From contig NC_079219.1 of assembly GCF_029633865.1 (NCBI RefSeq), positions 58,348,350 to 58,412,349 on the forward strand: a DNA stretch of 64,000 nt. The letters are read 5' to 3'. The stretch comes from Lampris incognitus (taxonomy: Eukaryota; Chordata; Actinopteri; Lampriformes; Lampridae). Below the pieces are notes generated by a model. The model was given only the letters and a program-made list of their open reading frames with translations, had not been told where the DNA came from and did not search any database. Both the position numbers and the translations under genes were made by a program. This document shows positions 25,000 through 35,854 of the stretch, one piece after another (within the stretch, counting starts at the first letter, position 1; the number at the start of each line of letters is the position of its first letter).

Positions 25000-27900
25000 A
25001 TGTCTTCAACTGAAGAAGAAAAACGGTAAATTAACCATAAATTAACTGGTTTTCCATCCATCAAACTGTTTTCTTCCACTATGTTTTCGTTAGTAAAGCC
25101 AGCTGTTAGCCCAAAGTTATCATTCAGCAGTGTGGCTTCACTCTTTGCTAACCTAACGTAAAGTTATTCAGGTTTCAATTTTAAATTAAAGTTAGCTACT
25201 GTCCTTAGTTCTGGCCATCTTCTTTTCCCCTTTCTCCATTTGATTACTCGACGCTAACTAGATAGATGGCATTACCTAACAGATTTAGATTGTTCTGGGT
25301 AGCACCAGGTATTTTCATATCTTCTCAATCGGGTATTTGAGGTAAGGGGGTGGAAGTGTCATGTCATTTCATTACAATTGCCTGTTTGCCTATGGAATAA
25401 CGTTGCTATGAATAGTAAGGTCTAAAATATATGATATTTCTCCTCAGACAATTTGACTTGAGTGCAATACTCAAGCCCCATAAGAAAAATGAAAAGAGGT
25501 TTACCTGCATCAGCCCCAAGAAGAGTAATATCTCGGAGTTTCCTGCTTTGAAGGTTCCTCTCTCTTTCTCACTTGCTCAAACTGGGGCAAGACCCCAATG
25601 TCTATTTTCTGTTAAAATAAATAGTCTATAATTTTAATATTGATATTATGTACCCAAGAAGCACGCTTAAGTAAATACGTTTAGAAGGTAATTTAGAAGA
25701 TCTTATGCCGCGTTACCTTATACACACACATGCTTACGCCCGTCTTTTCACATGCCTGTCTTGTTTCATTTGATTCTGCTGTGTTTCATAGGACTGTCTG
25801 CCAGACAGCTATGATTACCATGTCTGTGATTACAAGACCATTAGTGAGACAGGTGATCATGTAAACTTCAGGGCCACCCTTCGGATGGCCTTGTCATCGG
25901 AGGATGAAATAAAGCGGTGGATGAAATCTCACACAGTCACCTGGAGGGTGGACCGAACAGATCCAGGAAAGGGCCAGAAAGTTATTTTCAAGGTAAGACA
26001 CTTTGCATTGAACATCCTACAATCCTATCTTTACAGATCAGGTGATGTTCTAGTATAAAAAATATTAATCTTTTGGCTGGAGGAAATGTAGGTAATTATA
26101 ACACCTATAAGCTTAAAGGTAAAATTCAGAATTTTGGACACTTGGCCAAATTTCTCATTTATCGATGTCAAAGGGTGGAGTCCTTTCTCAGCAAAATACA
26201 ATGCTTTACCTCATACAGCGTATCCAGCTCCTCCTTAGTTTACTTTTTTTTTTTAAATCGAACGGAGAAACTTTGACAACATGTCTTGCTGGAGTGGAGT
26301 ATCTAACACTATTAAATTTTCGCATCTGTGGTAGTTGTTATTCATACTGTACAAGAACGAATGACTTCTTCTGAAGTTAGGAGAAGAAACTGATATCTCC
26401 AACTACAATGACCATTGCAGACATCACTATGAGATGGTACATGGACTGCATTTTATCTGAAGTGTTTTACTATTGATGCCTCTCATTCACCCATTCACAC
26501 ACCATTGGTGAAAGGCTGCCATGCAAGGTACCAATCCACTCATTGAGAACAATTAGGGGTTAGGTGTCTTGCTCAGGGACACTTCGACACGCCCAGGGCG
26601 GGGATCGACCCGGCAACCCTCATATTGGCAGACAACTGCTCTTACCTCCTGAGCTATGTCGCCCCCGCGTGAAAGAGAGGATTAACGTTGATTATTGCCA
26701 CAGACCTAAAATAGCACGTGTATTGTCCTTTTAAGGTGGACTTCAGATGCCAGCATAAGACTAGACCTCGGGGCATTGAAAGTAAAGGCAGAAGCAAGAA
26801 CACAAACTGCCCTGCTAAGATGACGGTGACACTCCTACGCACTCAAGTGAGCAGAGGCAGGCAGAGTCGGTAAGTCAGGCTTACTGTAAATATTACATCT
26901 TTGATATACCCTAGGTTTAGCACTGTTGTCCTGTCTTACACAGTAAAGAACATGGCATTTTTGTCTAAAATGTCTCCTCAGAAGCACGGACCCCCACGTG
27001 CCTACCTTTCCAACAATAATAGCCATCTGCGGTAACCACAACCACAACATCTATGTGGCTGATGCACTGAGGCACCGCGATGTGGGGGACGAGACAAAAG
27101 GGAAACTGACCAAGCTTTTTGAAGCAGGACACTCCCCAAGTTCAGCCTTAGATGTTCTCAAGTACGATCTTCAGGTGGAACATGGGGATAATTATGTGTT
27201 CGCCACAGCAGACAGAGCACTCTGTCCTACTCTCGAGTACTGCTACAGGTAAAGATATTTTTCATTGATATTTTTCAAAGAAATGCATGATTCTTAAGTT
27301 AAACTCTAAGCCCCATTGTAAAACTGATGCTTTCTTAATTCTGAAAGTTATTGAGTATACAATTGACTTACTAATTTTTTGTCTTTGGACAGACTTTACC
27401 ATCAGATCTTCTGTCAGGAGTATGGAAGTTCTGAAGGAGTAGAGATGGCAGTGGCTCTAGAGAGGCATATTGAGCAGTACAACGTTGAGTGCAGGGACCA
27501 ATGTGCCAAAGCAACAACATCCAGTGGCAAGCGGCTTTTGGTGGCTATCTGCTCCCCCTTGATGAAAAGAGTGCACGCCAGCCTAAAGCACAGTGGGGAG
27601 ATGTGCTTTATGGATGCTTCGGGCAACATGGACCGGCATCATTGTCGAGTATTCCTGCTGTTGACCCACAGTTGTGCTGGTGGCCTGCCGCTGGGGATAA
27701 TCATCACCCAGTCTGAGGAAGAGCAGGTCATATTGGAGGGCCTAGAACTTCTGAAGAGCCTCCTTGATGAAGAGTCCTTTTCAGGCAGGGGAGAGTCAGG
27801 GCCCATGATATTCCTCACAGATGACAGCAGGGCAGAGAGAGCAGCATTAAGCAGAGCCTTCCCACAAGCCAAACTTTTCCTCTGTTCCTTTCACCTGCTG

Positions 27901-30156
27901 CAAGCTGTATGGAGATGGCTGTGGTGCAAGGAGAATGACATCAGCATGTCAGACAGGACTACATTGTTTGCAGTCGTCAAAGATTTGTTATATGCCAGGG
28001 AGGAGAGTTCATTGCACAGCTGTTACCATCGGGCTTTAGAGAGCTCTGCTTTTAACAGGTTGGTCCATTTTGTGAAAATGACAGCAGATATGGTAGTCAC
28101 CATATTTTCATTGCTTTTTATCCCATCAGAACAGTCCATGTTTGTCATCGGAGTTACTGTAATGATACCTAATACTGTTCATTATCCTTCATTATTCACT
28201 GTATTTAACTCTAAGGTATCCAAAGTTCAAGGCCTACGTGGAGAAGCTCTACAGCCGGAGGGAGTGTTGGGCTCTCTGCTACAGGGACACCATGCCAATA
28301 AGAAGCAATAACACCAACAACTACAGCGAGGCTGCAATGAGGATACTGAAAGACAAAATCCTACATCGCACGAAGGCATACAATGTACTGCAGTTATTTG
28401 ACTTTCTGACCACCTGCCTCAGTGCTTATTATGAGGCTAGAATAACAGATGCTGCCATTGGCCATTGGGAAGGCTTGCAGAAATCAAGGTTCCTGGTGAA
28501 GAGCAACAGTGTGGAACCTGAGGACATCCACAAGGTCAAACTTTATTCTGTTCTAACTTCTAATTATTATTATTTTTACAAAGCAGCATTGGATAGTAAA
28601 TGTGAATAAATTCCCCTGGCAAGGTTGGAGATTGAAAGAAACGTTTCAGTGAATTAATACTAATGTTTGCTTCCTCTCTATTTGTTATTCCTCTTCGCTG
28701 TTACTTTTCCACATAGATTGATGCCAGCCACTTTGAAGTGAAAAGCTGTTCCACTCCTGGAAAGATCTATGTCGTAGACGTACACCTGGAGATGTGCACC
28801 TGTCCCATGGGTAGCAGTGGTGAGCCCTGCAAACACCAGGCAGCTGTCGTCCTCCAGCACAGAGTCCCCAGCACCAACTTCCTGCCACAAACAGCAGAGA
28901 TGAGGGCAAAGCTACTGTACATAGCAACTGGTAGTAAGTTAAATACAAAGAGCCTCTTTGCTGTAAACAAAGGAAGAGTCATTTAGCACGCGCCAAATAG
29001 AATCTTGTTATCTTATCTGCGCTAAATAGAAATATAGTTTTCTTGTGAGAAAAGAGGGAAAATGTGTTCTCTTACTGTTAAAGTTGCTTACCAAAAGGTG
29101 TCCGTACAGGTTATGGCAGTGTAGTATAGACACAATAGTGTACTTGATGGAGGGTGTAACATTAATTTTGTTATATCATATTGTTTGTTTTTCAGAGGAT
29201 AATGTTCCTCTCCAGTTTCTGCAGCCGTTCAGGGAAGAGGCAGGGCCATCAACAGGGACATATGCTGTCCCAGACCTGGACATTGCCGATGACGCCTGGC
29301 AAGAAGAGACAGATCGGGTGATGGTGACTGAACAGGTTCAACAGGCTGGATCAGAGGAAGGTATTCAGTCAGAATGCACTCTTTCAAACTCTGGTCTATA
29401 TATTGATCTTCACATTTAGTTAGTCATGTGTAAATCATCTTTGGTGCTGAGTTACTTCATCAGGTCTCCATGTAAAACACTCAATTCATTGTCAGTAATT
29501 TTAAGTCATCTGGTTCTGTGACAAAACCTCCACCACCGTCCCAGCTAACAGGATACTGGGGTGTCATCTAGTGGATGGAATACATCAATGCCAATTTTGT
29601 CCTTTCTACTTCTACACTGATCAACTCTGTAAACGTTCAGCTTACTGTTATGGGGGCACAGACATAGAAGATGAACAACGTCTATGGAGTCACAGAACCA
29701 GCTGACCTGCATTACTGACAATGAATGGAGTGTTTCTCTTGGAGACCTGACGAAGACCCATTCGGGTTGAAACTTTGTCTAGTTTTTAATCATTAAAGGT
29801 GGTTCTACGCCTTCTATATTTTGATCTTTTAATCTCTACCTGCAGTTCCTATCTTGCCAAGCCCTGTCTTATAGGATTGCAGTGATAACCTAACTACCCT
29901 GCTCTTCAAAGAGTATGGATCTTTTTTGTGATCAAGCCATTATTGTTGCTTAAATTATTATTGCTATTGTTTTCCAGCATCACATCAAGCTGCTGCAGCA
30001 GGATTTGCTGAAATGTGCCAGGAGCTGTCAGCCCTTATCAACAGCGACTCATCTTTCACAGCCTCAGCAGTGGCTGCAGTAAAGGCCTTTAAAAAAATCA
30101 AAGACAATCCATCAAAAATTATCACGGCCTTACATATGTTTGCCGACACCACTTAA
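25000..30156 (+). CDS. MULE-type transposase with SWIM zinc motif, ten exons
   Basis: Exons 25000-25025, 25448-25553, 25792-25992, 26736-26869, 26982-27248, 27393-28058, 28216-28534, 28717-28930, 29196-29360 and 29978-30156 join in phase into 758 codons with no internal stop; the donor after 25553 is weak. A C-C-H-H zinc motif (Cys116, Cys136, His175, His177), as in FLYWCH/FAR1-like DNA-binding domains, comes first. The DDE core has Asp319 (MDASGN), Asp388 (FLTDDS, then LCSFH) and Glu505 (NNYSEAAM). A SWIM motif CxC-x8-CxH spans Cys600-His613 (MCTCPMG, PCKH). Such enzymes bind element ends in the nucleus and cut and paste them. The start is the first ATG with a following donor. The frame may have lost a C-terminal part: downstream codons read on in another frame. 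It could be a live transposase or a host-recruited gene. Confidence 0.82.
26440..26668 (-). repeat. tRNA-derived SINE in transposase intron 3
   Basis: The reverse strand reads GGGGGCGACATAGCTCAGGAG (A-box side) and GGGTCGATCCCCGCC (B-box side), then GAGCAAGACACCTAACCCC. Same family as 14463-14712, opposite orientation, wholly intronic. Confidence 0.75.
29462..29752. repeat. Small fold-back element in transposase intron 9
   Basis: Left CAGGTCTCCATGTAAAACAC...TCATTGTCAGTAAT and right ATTACTGACAATGA...GTGTTTCTCTTGGAGACCTG form inverted arms of about 60 bp around a unique centre. Non-coding. Confidence 0.75.
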
Positions 30157-30223
30157 GATCATCCGAGATGTGGACTCCACGGAATCTGAAGCTGCTGACC
30201 CCTTCAACAGCAGCCCCGTTGAT
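30157..30223 (+). other. Possible frameshifted C-terminal extension of the transposase
   Basis: Read one base out of frame from about 30140, the codons stay open with protein-like content (KIIRDVDSTESEAAD) up to a GATG/GTAATG boundary near 30223, where LINE-derived sequence begins. The original protein may have been longer. Confidence 0.35.
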
Positions 30224-30733
30224 GGTAATGAGCACGTGCACACCTCCTCTTTGGCCTTCCTCTTCTCCTCTTCCCTGGCAGCTCCATATTCAGCATCCTT
30301 CTCCCAGTATACCCAGCATCTCTCCTCCACACACGTCCAAACCATCTCAATCTTGTCTCTCTTGCTTTGTCTCCAAACCGTCCAACCTGAGCTGTCCCTC
30401 TAATATAATCGTTCCTAATCCTGTCCTTCTTCATCACTCCCAATGAAAATCTTAGCATCTTCAACTCTGCCACCTCCACCTCCTGTCTTTTCGTCAGTGC
30501 CACTGTCTCCAAACCATACAACATAGCTGGTCTCACAACCATCTTGTAAACTTTCCCTTTAACTCTTGCTGGTACCCTTCTGTCACACATCACTCCTGAC
30601 ACTCTTCTCCACCCACTCCACCCTGCCTGCACGCTCTTCTTCACCTCTCTCCTGCACTCCCCGTTACTTTGGACAGTTGACCCCAAGTATTTAAACTCAA
30701 ATGCCTTCGTCACCTCCACTCCTTGCATCCTGA
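30224..30733 (-). pseudogene. Inverted LINE fragment inserted after the transposase stop
   Basis: The minus strand encodes FEFKYLGSTVQSNGECRREV, ARVKGKVYKMVVRPAMLYG and RRRGRPKRR, the same RT C-terminal segment as at 20343-21004. It begins at about 30733 and stops abruptly near 30224 at RRGRPKRR, so both ends are truncated and the 3' tail is missing, which is not normal target-primed insertion. Not functional. Confidence 0.85.
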
Positions 30734-31437
30734 AACAAAATCATAAAAAGAACACAAAAAACCTTTACAAAATCATGGAAACTTATAGCCCTCGAAAATT
30801 GCTTTACAAACCGTCCTTTGGCATGATGGGCCTATGTGCAAGTTAGTGTGCATTTTCTTGCATGACAAGGCGTCAGTAAAATAACGTAAGGGACCAGCAG
30901 CTCGGCTACCCGACCTCTAATAAGTGTTATTAATTTGTGACCCCCACATGTTTTGTGTGTGCTTATTAACAAACTGCGATTATCGCGATCAACCAATTAC
31001 ATAATACCGAGCAATCACTTGTCCTTTTGTGGAAAAAATAGGTAAGCTAACAAAAAAACAACGTGGCTTTGAGTAGCGTCAGCCTGTCGTCAAATAGTTA
31101 CTACGATACTGATATAATTTAACATTACACTGGACCGTACTAGCTAGCTAGACAGATCTATGCATTATAGACACATTTAGCCTACTTAGCTATCGCAAAT
31201 TCAAAATGCGCTCCATCATGCAGCAACAGTTCCTGAAAGGGAGTCATTTTTTCTGTATTAAGCAGTTGGCTGATGGCGATAACCACTACTTGTTAAATAA
31301 GGGCACACAAAACGTGTGGAAAAGTGTATTCAATCACAAAAAAACAAACACAGTTTGCATTGGAGGTGGTCAAAGATCTCAAATCCTCAATTCATTTTGA
31401 TAGCGAGTAGGCTCGTGGGCGTGCCTAGTGCAAGCAT
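30734..31437. other. Right non-coding arm of the MULE-like element
   Basis: AT-rich, with no recognisable gene; CTAGCTAG motifs near 31140. The 64-codon frames here have no support. Confidence 0.45.
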
Positions 31438-31510
31438 GGACGCCCGGCCAATCCTAGCGCGTGGACGCCTGGCCAATCCTAGCGCGTGGACGCCCGGCCA
31501 ATCCTAGCGC
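31438..31510 (-). repeat. Right subterminal array: inverted 25-bp unit, three copies
   Basis: Units GGACGCCCGGCCAATCCTAG plus CGCGT start at 31438, 31463 and 31488. The reverse complement contains GCGCTAGGATTGGCC(A/G)GGCGTCC, as in the left array. Outer edges of the two arrays are 7547 bp apart. Confidence 0.9.
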
Positions 31511-31689
31511 CTGTATTTGCGGTTTTAATGCAATAAAGCACGTTATTGAAGACACGTGCCCGCCCGCCCGCCCCCCCCATCTTTTTACTTTGTTGCAGTT
31601 CGGCATCTCAGTGTAGCGTTCTGTGTTGAGCTTGAGCGCTTAAGAGATACATTGTACTCAGTTTTGAAATCCCGCTCTTTCTGCTGCCT

Positions 31690-32034
31690 GCCCACGGGAC
31701 AGCTGTGTGATGGACAGATGTGATGGACAGCTGTGTGATGGACAGCTGTGTGATGGACAGATGTGATGGACAGTTGTGTGATGGGCAGCCTCCATGTGAA
31801 ACTGGCTCTGAGGCTGGAGTCTCTTCCTTGCCAACAGAGGAGGTGAAGGAGACCAGGTCTCAGCACAGAGCTCCAGCATGTGTGGAGATGTAGGTCAGGT
31901 GTGGAGATGTAGGTCAGGTGTGGAGATGCAGGTCAGGTGTGGTGATGTAGGTCAGGTGTGGAGATGCAGGTCAGGTGTGGAGATGTAGGTCAGGTGTGGA
32001 GATGCAGGTCAGGTGTGGTGATGTAGGTCAGAGA
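31690..32034. repeat. Two short minisatellites
   Basis: GTGATGGACAG(C/A)TGT units repeat from about 31705 to 31790. GGTGTGGAGATG(T/C)AGGTCA units of about 19 bp repeat about eight times from 31876 to 32030. Confidence 0.85.
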
Positions 32035-32959
32035 AGGGCTGCAGGTCAGCTTGTGCACACCACTGAGACTGACTGAAGTGTGTTTCTTACAGAAGCCTTC
32101 GGTGCTGCGAACACGGCGACTGAGCTGCTGCAAAGACCAGGAGCAGGACTCGGTGTGGATCAGATTGCTTCTTTTCAACAGGTGGATATATATTCTTCAT
32201 GCTGTGTTTTCAGATGTTCTAGAAAAGTTCCAGAGCAACTGTGACAAAGAAATACTATGTGATCGTGTATTTTCAGGTAAACACGTATAAATGGTTGTGA
32301 AGTGTCCGTTGGTTATTGGCCACGTAAATATATAAATGTGTAAATGTATTTAAAGACTCTGAAATCCCAAATCTGTGATTCGTCCTCATGTTAACTCCCG
32401 AGCTGCAGAACCAGAACGTTCTTCTAACATCACGACACGTTCCCCATGGAGAAAGCAAGAAGGCAAATCAAACCAAACTGCCGACCTGTCATCTCAAATA
32501 TCTTATTCTCGTTCACATCATCCTGGTGTGGTAATGAGGCCGGAGGCGCAGAAGACATGTTTCCCTGGAGAACCAGCAAGATGTCCGCTTGGACATCAGC
32601 CATTCAGCAGGAGGTCGTCCTGTCGTCATCTTTCAGTCTGCATGTGGTCCACTGTTTCTGCCAAGTGTGTGACTGTGTGAAAAAAATACATATAAAATCC
32701 AGTGAGTCAAGTAAACTCTTTATGAGACAGTACAAGCCTGTTTCATGTCATAAGCAATCATCAGCTGTTATTGACAGCTGATGAGGCAGGCAGGCAGGCA
32801 GGCAGGCAGACAGGCAGGCAGGCAGGCAGGTCGTTTCACACCTCATGAGATGAGACGTCCTATAAATAACCCCAGTTTTAATGGGGCTGCGATGATTATA
32901 CTAAGGCTTGGCACAAGGACTTCATAATAAACTGTAATGATAAGATTATAATACATAAT
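32035..32959. other. Intergenic sequence with (GGCA)n tract
   Basis: No credible gene. A GGCA tetranucleotide run lies at about 32783-32831, beside CAGCTGTTATTGACAGCTG, a short inverted repeat. Confidence 0.5.
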
Positions 32960-33238
32960 AAAATAGGTAATGCTGGAGCCTGGACAGGCCGCCACTCACA
33001 CACACATTCATACCTAGGGACAATGTAGTACGGCTGATTCAGCTGACCTACATGTGTTTGGACTGTGGGAAGAAACCGGAGCCCCCGGAGGAAACCCACG
33101 CAGAAACGGGGAGAACATGCAAACTCCACACAGAGGACGACCCGGGACGACCCCCAAGGTTGGACTACCCCGGGGCTCGAACCCAGGACCTTCTTGCTGA
33201 GAGGCGACCGCGCTAACCACTGCACCACCGTGATGCCC
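32960..33238 (-). repeat. tRNA-derived SINE (GTGGTTAGCGC family), reverse orientation
   Basis: The reverse strand begins GGCATCACGGTGGTGCAGTG, with B box GGTTCGAGCCCC, then GTCGTCCTCTGTGTGGAG and GGGTTTCCTCCGG, the body of a family also present at 41610-41990, 47996-48352 and 57893-58255. Confidence 0.85.
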
Positions 33239-33239
33239 T

Positions 33240-33523
33240 AATGAAGAAATAATGCAATAAAATACACAATAATACACATAATGAAATAATAATACAATAA
33301 AATACACAATAATACACATAATGAAATAATAATACAATAAAATACACAATACACATAATGAAATAATAATACAATAAAATACACAGTAATACACATAATG
33401 AAATAATAATACAATAAAATACACAATAATACACATAATGAAATAATAATACAATAAAATACACAGTAATACACATAATGAAATAATAATACAATAAAAT
33501 ACACAATAATACACATAATGAAG
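33240..33523. repeat. 40-bp AT-rich minisatellite, about seven units
   Basis: A unit AATAATACAATAAAATACAC plus AATAATACACATAATGAAAT repeats in tandem, one copy lacking six bases. Long hydrophobic frames on the minus strand are repeat artefacts. Confidence 0.95.
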
Positions 33524-33929
33524 GTTCCTTATTGAAATGAGACTTAGCAAAGCAGCAGACCTACAAATGAGAGGAATTACTACAGGAACTACCCCTGCAA
33601 TACACCTACACACATATTAAAGAGGTACTAAACACTTAAAACGTGTTTTTTGAGCTGTAAACTAAAATTATATGGCATACATTGTATTGTCATTATGTAT
33701 TATCATTATCATTATTATGTATTATTGTGTGTGTACATTGTGTTGTATTGTGTGTGTACATTGTGTTGTATTGTGTTGTATTGTATTGTGTTGTGTTGTA
33801 TTATGACGAATACATTGTAAGAAAGCGCTTTGAGTGGTCGGTAGACTCGAAAAGCGCTATATGAAATGCAGTCCATTTACCATAAAGACCTATACACAAT
33901 AAAGCTGAAATAATACACACATAATAAAC

Positions 33930-34860
33930 ATAATAAAAACCAAACAGCACATAATAAAACTGATACAGTCGCTGCGGGCGGAAACCAGCTGCCCATTAAA
34001 TAAACATGTGTATGTATTTGCGTGTGTAAGCGTTTGCCCTAAATTAACTCATTGACTTTGTGCCATACACATTAATGTCCACTAGAGGGCACCATACACC
34101 ATCAGTTGCAAGCCGGCGAAGATAAGCAGGGTCAAATCCAACTTGTCTCCGGTACTAAAGTTTTCATTGTATGCCATAGGCGTTTCTAGCCCATTTTTGG
34201 GGGTACTGCAGCACCCCTAAATTGAAGATATTTTTTATTTTTTACTGTATGTCCATGTTTAATAAGCTGAAGAAATGTCAAAACCATATCCAGTATATGG
34301 TTTAAACGTAATATTGTAACAACAAAAATACAGCACCCCCCCCATGCTTCGAAAGTGGTTTGATCCACCCCCCCAAATGTATCTTGCCTGGCCGGCCAGC
34401 ACTCTGGGTGCTCAGCACCCCTAAAGCTCCGATCCTAGAATCGCCCCTCGTAGATTGATAACGGATAATACTGTTGCATCCAAATAATCCTGATCTTCAG
34501 CGGGCACACCTTCACAGTAAACTGTAATAATAACATTATAATAAATAATACAATGCACAATAACACACATAATATGCATGTATAATAAAGCTGAAATAAT
34601 ACACACGTAATGCAAATACGCGTCATAAAATCAAACGGCGCATAATAAAACCGATACAGTCGCTGCAGGTGAAAGCCAGTTGCCCATTAAATAGACATGT
34701 TTATATATTTGCATGCGTGCGCATTTGACCTAAATTAACTCATGGACTTTGTGCCATACACGTCAGTGTCCACTAGAGGGCACCCTAAACCATCCATCGC
34801 AAGCCGGAGCTATAAGCGGCGGCGAACCGAGCTGTTGTTGTCTACGCCGCTAGTTTTCAT
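33930..34860. repeat. Diverged tandem duplication interrupted by a miniature element
   Basis: Blocks at about 33950-34130 and 34640-34810 match (GATACAGTCGCTGC, TGCCCATTAAATA, CTAAATTAACTCAT, GTCCACTAGAGGGCACC), as do 34450-34500 and 34880-34930 (ATAACGGATAAT, CCAAATAATCC, ATCTTCA(G/A)CGGGCAC). The spacing differs because a segment at 34171-34448 interrupts the first copy; its ends GGCGTTTCTAG and CTAGAATCGCC are near-inverted. Confidence 0.7.
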
Positions 34861-35137
34861 GGTGTGCCTCATGGCACATCGGTAACGGATAATTGTGCTG
34901 CACCCAAATAATCCCGATCTTCAACGGGCACGTCTCCGCAGTGGCCGCCATCTTGCGGCCGCCCTCCATCTTCTGGCGGTTTTGCCGGGATGCGCTTCTG
35001 AGCGCAGCTGTGATTTACGCACGTTGAAGCGCATCTTGCAGCTTCCACGCGTCCTTTATTCCCCCGTGACCACCCACGAGCACTTCCCTCCGCAGCGCTG
35101 CCGGCGACCCGATGGATTATTGTTATGATCATAACAA
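34861..35137. other. GC-richer unique sequence, no gene seen
   Basis: 34.92-35.10 kb has raised GC and CG dinucleotides (GGCCGCCATCTTGCGGCCGC). No splice-framed coding region. It could be an old CpG-rich repeat or regulatory stretch. Confidence 0.3.
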
Positions 35138-35359
35138 TCCATCCATCCATCCATCCATCCAAACCACTTGTCCTGCTCTCAGGGTCGCGGGAACAACAAC
35201 AATAATCGGCCGTACTAAATTGTCCCTAGGGGTGTGTGTGTGTGTGTGGGGGGGGGGGTCCTGTGTTCCTGTCCAGGGTGTCTCCCCCCCTGCCGCCCAG
35301 TAACTGCTGGGATAGGCTCCAGCATCCCCGCGACCCTGAGAGCAGGATAAGCGGTTTGG

Positions 35360-35390
<31 letters not shown>
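35138..35390. repeat. Inverted pair of SINE tail segments with simple repeats
   Basis: (CCAT)n, then CCTGCTCTCAGGGTCGCGGG near 35170, recurs inverted as CCCGCGACCCTGAGAGCAGG near 35328, followed by (TAA)n. Between them lie (GT)n, a G-run and GGGATAGGCTCCAGCA, seen also beside the SINE at 41.65 kb. Confidence 0.7.
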
Positions 35391-35640
35391 TAATAATGTC
35401 GAGCAACTATGGTGTTCGAAAACCAGATGGAGGCTGTTTTTGAGAGGAGGATGCTGCCAGTTTCTGGGGATTTTGTCTAACCGTGTTGAAAATGACCTGC
35501 AGGACCGCATATTTACCAAAGCCAGCACCCACCCTAACCCGCGCATGCGCAGTATCGCCGACGCGTGCGCGAGATCAAGTTATCGTACCACGTTCAAAGG
35601 CACTAAGATGGTGCGTCTTGGCCCTTTTTACTGTATGCTC
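35391..35640. other. Unique spacer, no gene seen
   Basis: No family resemblance in any frame; GCGCATGCGC-type palindromic CG motifs near 35540-35570. Confidence 0.3.
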
Positions 35641-35649
35641 AAACGTTTT

Positions 35650-35693
35650 CTGTCTATCTATCTCTGTATCCATCTATCTATCTCTGTATCTAC

Positions 35694-35725
<32 letters not shown>

Positions 35726-35737
35726 CTCTGTATCTAC

Positions 35738-35769
<32 letters not shown>

Positions 35770-35781
35770 CTCTGTATCTAC

Positions 35782-35813
<32 letters not shown>

Positions 35814-35827
35814 CTCTGTATCTATTT
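35650..35827 (+). repeat. (TCTA)n microsatellite left of the Tc1-like element
   Basis: TCTATCTATC interspersed with a higher-order unit TCTCTGTATCTACCTCTCTA repeated about four times. Together with 37075-37490 it brackets the Tc1-like insertion. Confidence 0.95.
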
Positions 35828-35854
35828 GTCAAAATGGATACAACGCTAAAACAT

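Larger units (their letters stand above)
23909..31560 (+). mobile_element. Putative autonomous MULE-like DNA transposon with inverted 25-bp repeat arrays
   Basis: A block of about 7.6 kb holds an apparently intact ten-exon transposase gene (25000-30156), bracketed by arrays of one 25-bp unit in opposite orientation (23964-24058 and 31438-31510). The left junction breaks a known repeat near 23909. Nested inside are a (CACT)n satellite, a SINE in intron 3, a small fold-back in intron 9 and a LINE fragment after the stop. Repeat arrays near the ends recall the tandem-repeat ends of NOF/Rehavkus-type Mutator-like elements; this comparison rests on architecture only. I could not define terminal inverted repeats or a target duplication, so the limits are approximate. 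Confidence 0.7.

Noticed and set aside
24630-25013. 127-codon Thr-His-Ser frame ahead of the transposase
   Set aside because: It is a translation of the CACT satellite, open in more than one frame, with no family resemblance.
33014-33613. 199-codon hydrophobic frame that looks membrane-spanning
   Set aside because: It is the 40-bp AT-rich minisatellite read on the minus strand and runs into a SINE.
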